Below are positions 8,882-16,143 of a stretch of DNA of 60,728 nt, piece by piece. The notes below the pieces were generated by a model. The model ran no database searches. It was not told the origin of the DNA and was given only the letters and a program-made list of their open reading frames with translations. The translations under genes were made by a program, and so were the position numbers. This stretch comes from Gammaproteobacteria bacterium (GTDB lineage: Bacteria > Pseudomonadota > Gammaproteobacteria > Thiohalobacterales > Thiohalobacteraceae). The stretch is taken from NCBI GenBank assembly GCA_018819175.1, contig JAHJQQ010000038.1:1-60728 (forward strand), given 5' to 3'. How positions within the stretch are numbered: position 1 is the first letter of the stretch; each line of letters begins with the position of its first letter.

Positions 8882-9351
8882 GCCCGATGTCCCTCTGTAT
8901 GCAATTGCGCGCGTTCCCGCAGCAGCGACTGCGCGCGTGTCTGTTCCTCAGCCGTCAGTTCCTGAGTCACTGTTCGTCGACTGGCGCGTACCAGCCATAA
9001 CCAGCCGCCGAGGCCCACGCCGAGAAATAACGCGGGAGCGGCCCATAACAATAAGGTGGTGGATTTGACCGGTGGCCGGTACAACACAAAGTCGCCATAA
9101 CGGGCCACCATGTAATCGACGATGGCGCTGTCCGTGGCGCCTGCCTGCAGCATGCGTTCGACTTCGTTGCGCAGATCAATCGCCAATGCCGCATTCGAAT
9201 CGGCGATGGTCTGGTTCTGACAGACCAGGCAGCGCAATTCGCTGGTGAGTGTCTTGAAACGCGCCTCAAGGGCTGTGTCGGAGAATGCCGCCGTTGCAGC
9301 TGTACAGAAACTGAGACACAGGGCTGCCATTGCCGTATTAAGCCGGTTCAT
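8878..9351 (-). CDS. ccmH: Cytochrome c maturation protein CcmH
   Basis: CcmH is a periplasmic, membrane-anchored thiol reductase that acts on the CXXCH cysteines before heme ligation. The 157-aa product shows a signal peptide, the defining LRCLVCQNQ active-site motif (about residue 40), the conserved ADSNAALAxDLR helix, and a C-terminal membrane helix (LLLWAAPALFLGVGLGGWLWL). It is the short form, with CcmI encoded separately. It overlaps ccmG by 14 bases at its start and ccmI by four bases at its end. Confidence 0.95.
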   Translation of the reverse strand: MNRLNTAMAALCLSFCTAATAAFSDTALEARFKTLTSELRCLVCQNQTIADSNAALAIDLRNEVERMLQAGATDSAIVDYMVARYGDFVLYRPPVKSTTLLLWAAPALFLGVGLGGWLWLVRASRRTVTQELTAEEQTRAQSLLRERAQLHTEGHRA

Positions 9352-9871
9352 GTTCGAGTCTCTCGATCAGGGGGAGCAGGGTGTCTTCCAGGACATCACG
9401 CGACAGTGGGCCGGTGTGCTTGTAACGGATCACACCATGACGATCCAGCAGATAGGTTTCAGGGACGCCGTAGACGCCGTAATCCAGGCCGACCTTACCC
9501 AGGGCATCGAAGCCGATGGCGGTATAGGGATCACCATTCTGTGTCAGCCAGGCGAGGGCGTTAGTCGACTCGTCTTTGTAATCCAGACCATAGATGGGCA
9601 GTTTGTGGCGCGCGGCGAGCTCCACCAGCAAGGGATGTTCATGTCGGCAGCCCCCGCACCAGGAGGCCCAGACATTCAGTAGTGTCACTTTGCCGAGTAA
9701 GCTGCGGTCGCTCAGTTGAACCTGCGGATCGCGCAGTTGCGGCACGCTGAAGGCCGGCGCTTGCTTATCTATGAGCGGCGAAGGGACCTCATGTGGATTG
9801 AGTCGCAGACCAACAGCCAACAAGACGACGAGGGCCACAAAACCAAACAAGGGGATCATGAAGCGGTTCAT
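9338..9871 (-). CDS. ccmG: Thiol:disulfide oxidoreductase CcmG (DsbE)
   Basis: CcmG keeps apocytochrome cysteines reduced during heme attachment. I start it at 9871 (177 aa): the ATG overlaps the ccmF stop as ATGA and begins the expected N-terminal anchor MNRFMIPLFGFVALVVLLAV; the longer open frame upstream merely runs inside ccmF. The thioredoxin fold shows VTLLNVWASWCGGCRHEHP with active site WCGGC (WCPTC in E. coli CcmG, so a family-typical variable dipeptide), the YGLDYKDE segment and the cis-proline region GVYGVPETYLLDRHGVIRYKHTGPL. Coupled on both sides to ccmF and ccmH. Confidence 0.95.
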   Translation of the reverse strand: MNRFMIPLFGFVALVVLLAVGLRLNPHEVPSPLIDKQAPAFSVPQLRDPQVQLSDRSLLGKVTLLNVWASWCGGCRHEHPLLVELAARHKLPIYGLDYKDESTNALAWLTQNGDPYTAIGFDALGKVGLDYGVYGVPETYLLDRHGVIRYKHTGPLSRDVLEDTLLPLIERLEHEPA

Positions 9872-11883
9872 GAGGACGTCACCTGCTCTAGCAGTGGCGA
9901 AGCCAGCCTGGTATTGCTGGTGACAGACTTTTTCGCCGCTGCGCGTTGCACGCGGTAACGGCGATCCGTCGCGGCCAGCATGCCACCTGCCGCCATGGCC
10001 AGAACGCCCAGCCAGATCCATTGCACGAATGGTTTGTAGTAGAGCCGCAGACTCCAGGCGCCCGTATTGGATTCGGGATCTGCTTCGTCGCCGAGTGCTA
10101 CATACAGATGGCGTAACATGCCCGCGTCAATCGAGGCCTCGGTCATGACACGATCCTGCACCAGATAGCGACGTTTCTGCGGATGCAGCTCGGTTACCGG
10201 TTGGCCATTGCGCGATACCAACACGCGGCCTTCCATGGCGCGGTAGTTTTCACCCATGACCGGTGTTACGCCCTGAAACGTGAAGGTATAACCGCCCAGC
10301 TCGACAAGGTCACCGGGCGCCATGCGCTGTTCAATCTCATGACTGTAACCACCCGATAAGGTCGCACCGAGAATGAACATCGCAATACCCAGGTGTGCGA
10401 GTGTCATGCCATAAATGGCGCGGGGCAGGCGAACGATACGGACTGGCCAACTGCCGTTCTGATTCAGCAGTCGTGCATACAGGTCACCCAGGAGTGACAC
10501 TGCCAGCCAACCGGCCAGAAACAATCCCAGGCTGATCCAGAATGAACCATGGCCGGTGACCATTGGTGTGATCAACGCAAGTGCCACACCACTGCCCAGG
10601 GCCCAACGCAGGCGGTGAATCACCGCGGGCAGCTCGGCCTTGCGCCAGCGACACAGTGGACCGATCGCCATCAGGAAAATGGCTGGCGCCATGAGCGGAA
10701 CAAAGACCGTATTGAAGTAGGGTGGGCCAACAGAGATCTTGCCGAATCCGAAGGCATCCAATGCCAGCGGATAAAGCGTACCCAGCATGACGGTGCCGAG
10801 TGCGGCGAGCAGCAGCAGGTTGTTCGCCATCAACAGGGCCTCTCGTGAAAAAAATGCGAATACTGTGTTGCCGCTCAACTGAGGCGCGCGCCATGCATAC
10901 AACAGTAATGAGATCCCGGTGACCGCACCGAGCAACACCAGCACGAACATGCCGCGCGCCGGATCGGTTGCGAATGCGTGTACCGAATTCAGCACACCCG
11001 AGCGCACCAGGAAGGTGCCCAGCAGGCTTAATGCGAAGGTGAGAATGGCAAGAAGCACGGTCCAGTGTTTGAAGCCGCCGCGTTTGTCGGTGACAGCCAG
11101 TGAGTGCAACAACGCCGTGCCGGCCAGCCAGGGCATGAACGAGGCATTCTCGACCGGGTCCCAGAACCACCAGCCGCCCCAACCCAATTCGTAATAGGCC
11201 CACCAGCTACCCAGGCCAATGCCCAGCGTTAATGAGGCCCAGGCGGCCAGCGTCCAGGGACGTGCCCAGCGCGCCCAGGCGGCATCGACACGCCCTTCGA
11301 TCAGCGCGGCAATGGCAAAACAGAAGGCCACCGAGAAGCCGACATAGCCCATGTATAGCATGGGTGGATGAATGACCAATGCGGGGTCCTGCAACAGCGG
11401 GTTGAGATCGGCACCGTCGAACGCGGCGGGCAGCAGGCGTTCGAACGGGTTGGAGGTGAAAATCAGGAAGCTCAGAAAGCCACTGCCCACCCAGCCCATC
11501 ACTGCTAGTACACGTGCCTGAAATGCCATCCCCAAGTGACCACCGAACAGACTCAGCGCCATGCCCCAACCGCTCAGCATCAAGACCCACAACAACATCG
11601 AGCCCTCGTGTCCGCCCCAGACGGCGGCGATGCGATAGACGATGGGCAAAGCCGAGTTGGAATGTTCGGCGACATAGCGCACGGAGAAGTCGTTATAGGC
11701 GAAGGCATAGCCCAGCGCGGCGATCGAAATCGCGCCAAGCACGAATTGCGCGCGCGCCAACGAGCGTGCGGAGCGCATCAGTGCGACGTCATTGCGGGCT
11801 GCGCCGATCAACGGCACCAGGGCCTGTATAACCGCGAGACACAGCATCAGGATCAGTGCGAAATGGCCGAGTTCAGGAATCAC
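9868..11883 (-). CDS. ccmF: Heme lyase subunit CcmF
   Basis: CcmF is the integral-membrane component of the heme lyase that transfers heme from holo-CcmE to apocytochrome c. The 671-aa product matches the family length and has many membrane helices and the WWD domain (GWGGWWFWDPVENASFMPWL, about residues 225-245) plus the early WGGHEGSMLLW motif. The C-terminal periplasmic region (MAPGDLVELGGYTFTFQG..) and the conserved TEASID are also seen. It overlaps ccmE by ATGA at its start and ccmG by ATGA at its end. The C-terminus after the last helix is a short basic tail. Confidence 0.96.
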   Translation of the reverse strand: MIPELGHFALILMLCLAVIQALVPLIGAARNDVALMRSARSLARAQFVLGAISIAALGYAFAYNDFSVRYVAEHSNSALPIVYRIAAVWGGHEGSMLLWVLMLSGWGMALSLFGGHLGMAFQARVLAVMGWVGSGFLSFLIFTSNPFERLLPAAFDGADLNPLLQDPALVIHPPMLYMGYVGFSVAFCFAIAALIEGRVDAAWARWARPWTLAAWASLTLGIGLGSWWAYYELGWGGWWFWDPVENASFMPWLAGTALLHSLAVTDKRGGFKHWTVLLAILTFALSLLGTFLVRSGVLNSVHAFATDPARGMFVLVLLGAVTGISLLLYAWRAPQLSGNTVFAFFSREALLMANNLLLLAALGTVMLGTLYPLALDAFGFGKISVGPPYFNTVFVPLMAPAIFLMAIGPLCRWRKAELPAVIHRLRWALGSGVALALITPMVTGHGSFWISLGLFLAGWLAVSLLGDLYARLLNQNGSWPVRIVRLPRAIYGMTLAHLGIAMFILGATLSGGYSHEIEQRMAPGDLVELGGYTFTFQGVTPVMGENYRAMEGRVLVSRNGQPVTELHPQKRRYLVQDRVMTEASIDAGMLRHLYVALGDEADPESNTGAWSLRLYYKPFVQWIWLGVLAMAAGGMLAATDRRYRVQRAAAKKSVTSNTRLASPLLEQVTSS

Positions 11884-12338
11884 ATCGGCCTCCCGGCAAG
11901 CGGCTGTTTGTTGTCTTGTGCGGTCTTCAGCGCCTCGGCGACTTCCGGTGGCATGTAGTTCTCGTCATGCTTGGCCAGGACCTCTTCCGCCATGAACCGA
12001 CCATCGGTTTCGAGACGACCCAGTGCGACCACACCCTGACCTTCTCGAAACAGATCGGGCAGCAGACCCTTGTAGCGAACCGGCACGGTTGCCGCCCCAT
12101 CGCTGACAATGAAGTCCACCGTCAGGCCATCGCCCGCGCGTTGTATGCTGCCGGCTTCAACCAACCCGCCAAGCCGAAAATTCCGACCGACGGGTGCGTC
12201 GCCCGCCAGTACCTGGGCAGGCGCGAAGAAGAACAGCATGTTTTCACGAAATGCCAGCGAGGCCAGCGTCGCGGCAATTCCGACACCGACGACCAGGCCG
12301 GTAATCAACAGCAGGCGTTGAGTGCGTTTGGGTGTCAT
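11880..12338 (-). CDS. ccmE: Periplasmic heme chaperone CcmE
   Basis: CcmE binds heme covalently through a His and delivers it to CcmF. The 152-aa product has an N-terminal anchor (LLLITGLVVGVGIAATLASL), an OB-fold core with FRLGGLVEAGSIQR and FIVSDGAATVPVRYKGLLPDLF, and the signature LAKHDENYMPPEV where H is the heme-binding residue. It starts within the ccmD stop (ATGA) and overlaps ccmF likewise. Confidence 0.96.
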   Translation of the reverse strand: MTPKRTQRLLLITGLVVGVGIAATLASLAFRENMLFFFAPAQVLAGDAPVGRNFRLGGLVEAGSIQRAGDGLTVDFIVSDGAATVPVRYKGLLPDLFREGQGVVALGRLETDGRFMAEEVLAKHDENYMPPEVAEALKTAQDNKQPLAGRPM

Positions 12339-12502
12339 GCGGCTTTCCCAGTTGATGATTGTTCACGACGCAGTAATGCATGCCAGCGCTTGTGCAGTGC
12401 GCGCCGAGGCAAGATCCAATTGAGGCTCAGGACCACCAGCGCCAGCGCATATGAGGTCCAGACATAAAATGCGTAACCACCCATGTGCAGAAAGGAATCC
12501 AT
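12335..12502 (-). CDS. ccmD: Small membrane protein CcmD
   Basis: I translated this gap by hand: a 55-aa product starting MDSFLHMGGYAFYVWTSYAL with one membrane helix (YALALVVLSLNWILP) and a basic tail (RRALHKRWHALLRRE), as in CcmD, the small subunit that helps release holo-CcmE from the CcmABC complex. It begins one base after the ccmC stop and its TGA overlaps the ccmE ATG. Its position between ccmC and ccmE and the GGYAFYVWTSY motif make the assignment secure. Confidence 0.93.
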   Translation of the reverse strand: MDSFLHMGGYAFYVWTSYALALVVLSLNWILPRRALHKRWHALLRREQSSTGKAA

Positions 12503-12503
12503 G

Positions 12504-13244
12504 TCAGGCCGCCTCTTTGATCAATGTGCTTACCCAGTGACTGCGTTGTTCACGTTCCAGCATCTGGCAACGTGCGCGCACCAGCAGATTGGCGAAATAG
12601 AACAGCTTGAATCCCACGGCCATGAGCAGCAGTGGCAGCAGCATGCTGGGATGAATCGAAGGTGCTCCGAGCTTGGTGACGGTGGCGCCCTGATGCAGGG
12701 TGTTCCACCACTCGACGGAGAAATGAATAATCGGGATATTCACGCTGCCGACCAGTGCCAGTATCGCGGTGGCACGTGCCGCGCTGCGTTTGTCCGGGAT
12801 CGCCGACTCCAGACCCATGTAGCCGAGGTAGAGAAACAGCAGGATAAGTTCGGAGGTCAGCCGTGCGTCCCATACCCACCAGGCACCCCACATGGGTTTG
12901 CCCCAGAGTGCGCCTGTGACCAGGGTAAGAAAGGTGAACGAGGCCCCGATGGGTGCGCTGGCGCTGGCAATAACCTCTGCGAGTTTGATACGCCAGACCA
13001 GCGCGATGGCACCGGCAGCGGCCATTACCATATAGATGAACAAGGACATCCAGGCGCTGGGGACATGCACGAACATGATCCGGTAGCTGTCACCCTGCTG
13101 GTAATCCGCAGGCGCGACAACCAAGCCTTGATAACAACCCGCAGCGATCAGCAGCAGGGCGCCACCGAGCAGCCATGGCAACGCACGACCCGCAAAAGCA
13201 AAGAAGCTTGGGGGGGAAGACAGTCTATGCAAAAGGTTGAACAT
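12504..13244 (-). CDS. ccmC: Heme exporter subunit CcmC
   Basis: CcmC presents heme to CcmE in the periplasm. The 246-aa product has six predicted helices and the WWD motif (WGAWWVWDARLTSELILLFL) flanked by conserved His residues (FVHVPSAWMS and IIHFSVEWWNTLHQG). It lies 6 bp after ccmB and 1 bp before ccmD. Confidence 0.96.
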   Translation of the reverse strand: MFNLLHRLSSPPSFFAFAGRALPWLLGGALLLIAAGCYQGLVVAPADYQQGDSYRIMFVHVPSAWMSLFIYMVMAAAGAIALVWRIKLAEVIASASAPIGASFTFLTLVTGALWGKPMWGAWWVWDARLTSELILLFLYLGYMGLESAIPDKRSAARATAILALVGSVNIPIIHFSVEWWNTLHQGATVTKLGAPSIHPSMLLPLLLMAVGFKLFYFANLLVRARCQMLEREQRSHWVSTLIKEAA

Positions 13245-13250
13245 GACAAT

Positions 13251-13916
13251 TCACTCCAAAGCGATGCGTAAGGCCGCTGCCGCGGCGAACGGGGCCAGCG
13301 TCAGCGCCAGCGTCGCTAACGCACCTAACAGATAAAGATGGGGGGCATAGCTGAGACCGGCCGCGGCCTGTTCGAGGGCCGTGGTTGCGAAGATCAGTAC
13401 CGGGATATACAGGGGCAATACCAACAGCGACAGCAGCACACCGCCACGCCGTTGCGTTACGGTCAAGGCTGCGCCTATCGCGCCCACCAGGCTCAGCACG
13501 GGTGTGCCCAGCAACAATGTCAGCATGAGTGCGTAGATGATCGGGGCTGACATACCCAGCAGCACGCCGATCAGTGGCGCCATCAGAATCAGCGGCAGCG
13601 CGCTGATCAGCCAATGTGCCAGTACCTTGGTTGCAATCAGCAGCGGCAAGGAATAGGGCGCCAGCAGCCACTGTTCCAAGCTGCCGTCTTCGTAATCGCT
13701 TTGAAACAGGTTTTCCAGCGTCAGCTGGGTCGAGAGCAGAGCGATCACCCAGAACACGCCCGGGGCGATCCGCTTCATCAAATTCACTTCAGCGCCTAAC
13801 GCCAAAGGAAACAGCGATACGCAAATCAAGGTGAAGATAAGCGGTTGCAGCACGCGGCTGCGGCGGCGTAATGCCAGGGTCAGGTCGCGGGTGACGATGG
13901 CATTGGCAATCAACAT
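13251..13916 (-). CDS. ccmB: Heme exporter permease CcmB
   Basis: CcmB is the ABC-transporter permease of the CcmABCD complex. The 221-aa product is hydrophobic with about six helices and shows the family pattern RDLTLALRRRSRVLQPLIF near the N-terminus and FQSDYEDGSLEQWLLAPYSL after the third helix. Its first codons overlap the 3' end of ccmA by 7 bases. Confidence 0.95.
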   Translation of the reverse strand: MLIANAIVTRDLTLALRRRSRVLQPLIFTLICVSLFPLALGAEVNLMKRIAPGVFWVIALLSTQLTLENLFQSDYEDGSLEQWLLAPYSLPLLIATKVLAHWLISALPLILMAPLIGVLLGMSAPIIYALMLTLLLGTPVLSLVGAIGAALTVTQRRGGVLLSLLVLPLYIPVLIFATTALEQAAAGLSYAPHLYLLGALATLALTLAPFAAAAALRIALE

Positions 13917-14548
13917 GGCGATTCCAATGCCATCGTCTTCAGGCTGCCTGCAGCGAGTTGCAACGACTGATGCGTCGCTATCAACGCCATGCCACCTTGT
14001 TGCAGATGTTGCGACAACAATTCATGAAAGCCGTTGCAGGCCTGTGCGTCCAACGCGGTCAATGGTTCATCCAGAATCCACACCGGGCAATCCGACAACA
14101 ACACGCGCGCCAGGGCGACGCGCCGTTGTTGTCCTGCCGAAAGCTGTCCGCAATGCAGTTCAGCGCACTGCGCTAAACCCAACCGCTCTAGATAACTGCA
14201 GACGTTGCTCTGATCGTCTATCCCGCGTATGCGCAGATTGAACCGCAGTTCCTCGCGTGGGGTCAGGTCTGATTTAAGTCCATTGCGATGACCCAGATAG
14301 GCGATGCGCGGTCGCTCATCTGTTGCATGAGTGCCTCTATGCCAGGTGATACTGCCGGTCTCGGGCCGTGATAAACCGGCCAGGGTGCGCAGCAGGGTTG
14401 TCTTACCACTGCCGTTTGCGCCTGTGATCTGCAGAGCATGGCCTGCAGAGATGTCTATACACAGGTCTTTGATCAGGCAACGGTCACCGCGATACAGGCT
14501 GAGGCGGTTGGTCGTAAGCCGGGATAGCTGGCCGTCCACGTGGGACAT
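13910..14548 (-). CDS. ccmA: Heme exporter ATPase CcmA
   Basis: CcmA is the ATP-binding subunit that powers release of holo-CcmE. I use the ATG at 14548 (212 aa, close to the 207 aa of E. coli CcmA). An in-frame TTG at 14626 with AGAGGG upstream could add 26 residues without similarity to the family, so the longer start cannot be excluded. Seen: Walker A GANGSGKTTLLRTLAG, Q-loop replaced by HRNGLKSDL as in CcmA proteins, signature LSAGQQRRVALARV, Walker B VWILDEPL and switch His in ATHQSL. First gene of the long minus-strand unit; the divergent oxidoreductase gene starts about 260 bp away. Confidence 0.94.
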   Translation of the reverse strand: MSHVDGQLSRLTTNRLSLYRGDRCLIKDLCIDISAGHALQITGANGSGKTTLLRTLAGLSRPETGSITWHRGTHATDERPRIAYLGHRNGLKSDLTPREELRFNLRIRGIDDQSNVCSYLERLGLAQCAELHCGQLSAGQQRRVALARVLLSDCPVWILDEPLTALDAQACNGFHELLSQHLQQGGMALIATHQSLQLAAGSLKTMALESPC

Positions 14549-14805
14549 GCTGGGGCTTGTCTCCAGGCTTAGAAATCCCGCTTCCAGTGCCGGTGCATTC
14601 GTCAGATCTGTGTGTAAGTTCGTCAACGTTCCCTCTCAGTGGGCATTATTTGTCCAGTCCCTGCGGTGTTCCGGACCGGCAATCACTCGACGGGCATCAG
14701 AATAAATGGGAATATTTTCCCAAACTGTGTGGATTGTCACAATTTTCGTAGGTTCTTAAAGACATAATTCACACACCTGCTCAGCCTGGGCGGGCATCGT
14801 CTGGC
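14549..14805. promoter_or_regulatory. Shared divergent intergenic region (ccm/multiheme versus oxidoreductase operon)
   Basis: These 257 bases separate the ccm-multiheme unit from the oxidoreductase unit and must hold promoters for both. I see the 16-bp palindrome described separately at 14707-14722, a second short inverted repeat ATTGT-C-ACAAT at 14733-14743, and CATAAT at 14763-14768 that could be a -10 element for the rightward gene. No FNR box (TTGAT-N4-ATCAA) and no sigma-54 element were seen. Confidence 0.55.
14707..14722. promoter_or_regulatory. Palindromic putative operator TGGGAA-TATT-TTCCCA, copy 1
   Basis: The arms TGGGAA and TTCCCA are perfectly complementary with a 4-base AT spacer. 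The same arms with spacer TAAA occur at 18219-18234, immediately before the DUF6502 gene. I noticed no third copy. Two exact 6-4-6 copies at two regulatory positions of one locus suggest a binding site for a dimeric regulator. The regulator is unknown; the DUF6502 protein is my candidate (inference). Confidence 0.55.
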
Positions 14806-16143
14806 GTGGAGGCATGGCTGAATAGGCTTTGCAAATTCATATTGAAAGACATGCTGTTACTACTTTATTTGCTGCCCATCGGGATATTCCTGGGGGGCTA
14901 TTACGTGTTTCAAAAGCGCCGTCAGTGCCGTAATCAGAGGTTGCTTGAAGAAGGGCGTGCCGCAGGGTTGACCGAGCCGGCATCGCTTCACCCGGTGATT
15001 GATCCGGCACGCTGTATTGGTTGTGGTTCCTGCGTCAGTGCCTGCCCCGAGGGGAACGTGCTGGGGCTGATTGGTAAGAAGGCAGCATTGATCAACCCGA
15101 CTCATTGCATCGGCCATGGCGCTTGTCGCACGGCCTGTCCTATGGAGGCGATAACGCTGGTGTTCGGTAGCGAAAAACGCGGCGTGGATATCCCGCTGGT
15201 CGGTGCCGATTTTCAGAGCAATGTCCCGAATATCTATATCGCCGGTGAACTGGGTGGCATGGGCTTGATTCGGAATGCCATTGAACAGGGACGCCAGGCC
15301 TTGGAGGCGATTCGTGCGTTAAGCGGGATTGGCCAGGGTGAGCAATTGGATGTGGTTATTGTCGGTGCGGGTCCGGCCGGCATTTCGGCCTCGCTGGGCG
15401 CGCTGCAACACAAGCTGCGTTTTGTGACGCTGGAACAGGAGAATCTGGGGGGCACCGTAGCGCATTTCCCGCGCGGCAAACTGGTAATGACGGCGCCGGC
15501 GACACTTCCGCTGATAGGTAAAGTGAAGCTCAGTGAAACAACCAAGGAGGCACTGCTGGGTTTCTGGGAAGATATCGTTAAGCGTACTGGTCTGAAGATC
15601 AACTATCAGGAACGTGTCGAGGAGATCACACCAGGACCGGATGTGATTCGCATCAAGACCAATCGCAGTGAATACCGGACACGGGCCGTGTTGCTGGCGA
15701 TCGGTCGGCGTGGCACACCACGCAAGCTCGGAGTGCCGGGCGAGGCGTTGGCAAAAGTGGTTTATCGTCTGATCGATGCGGAACAGTATGCCGGTCAGCA
15801 CGTTCTTGTGGTGGGCGGTGGCGACAGTGCGTTGGAAGCGGCGGCCAGTATCGCCGAGCAGCCGAATACGCAGGTGACACTTTCCTATCGATCCGAGTCT
15901 TTCAGTCGCGCCAAGGAAAAGAATCGTCAGCGCATTGCTGCCGCTGAACAATCCGGGGCATTGCGCGTGTTGTTGAAATCCACTGTTCTCGAGATACGGC
16001 CTGAACGGGTCTTTATCGATCAAGAAGGGGAACGCATTGAGATTGCGAACGATGCGGTGATTGTGTCAGCCGGTGGTGAATTACCGACGCCATTCTTGAA
16101 GAAAATCGGCATTCAGGTGGATACCAAACATGGTACGGCGTAA
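14806..16143 (+). CDS. Membrane-anchored ferredoxin-type 4Fe-4S / FAD-NAD(P) oxidoreductase
   Basis: The 445-aa product (GTG start; an ATG at 14851 is the alternative, neither has a good ribosome site) has an N-terminal membrane helix (MLLLLYLLPIGIFLGGYYVF), then a two-cluster ferredoxin domain: C70-C73-C76-C80P is complete, while the second motif reads C101-xx-H104-xx-C107-xxx-C111P, with His in place of the second Cys. A thioredoxin-reductase-like fold follows: FAD-binding VVIVGAGPAGISAS (about 186) and NAD(P)-binding VLVVGGGDSALEAA (about 336). The redox CxxC of true thioredoxin reductases is absent. It should transfer electrons between NAD(P)H and an Fe-S or heme partner at the inner membrane. 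Placed divergently from the multiheme operon, so I infer it is the electron entry point, with the b-type protein as next carrier. Confidence 0.85.
   Translation: MEAWLNRLCKFILKDMLLLLYLLPIGIFLGGYYVFQKRRQCRNQRLLEEGRAAGLTEPASLHPVIDPARCIGCGSCVSACPEGNVLGLIGKKAALINPTHCIGHGACRTACPMEAITLVFGSEKRGVDIPLVGADFQSNVPNIYIAGELGGMGLIRNAIEQGRQALEAIRALSGIGQGEQLDVVIVGAGPAGISASLGALQHKLRFVTLEQENLGGTVAHFPRGKLVMTAPATLPLIGKVKLSETTKEALLGFWEDIVKRTGLKINYQERVEEITPGPDVIRIKTNRSEYRTRAVLLAIGRRGTPRKLGVPGEALAKVVYRLIDAEQYAGQHVLVVGGGDSALEAAASIAEQPNTQVTLSYRSESFSRAKEKNRQRIAAAEQSGALRVLLKSTVLEIRPERVFIDQEGERIEIANDAVIVSAGGELPTPFLKKIGIQVDTKHGTA

Noticed and set aside
9872..10021. Longer N-terminus for ccmG
   Set aside because: The extension lies inside ccmF in another frame; the ATGA overlap and signal anchor fix the start at 9871.
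14733..14743. ATTGT-C-ACAAT as an FNR or CRP site
   Set aside because: Half-sites and spacing fit neither TTGAT-N4-ATCAA nor TGTGA-N6-TCACA; it is recorded only as a short inverted repeat.
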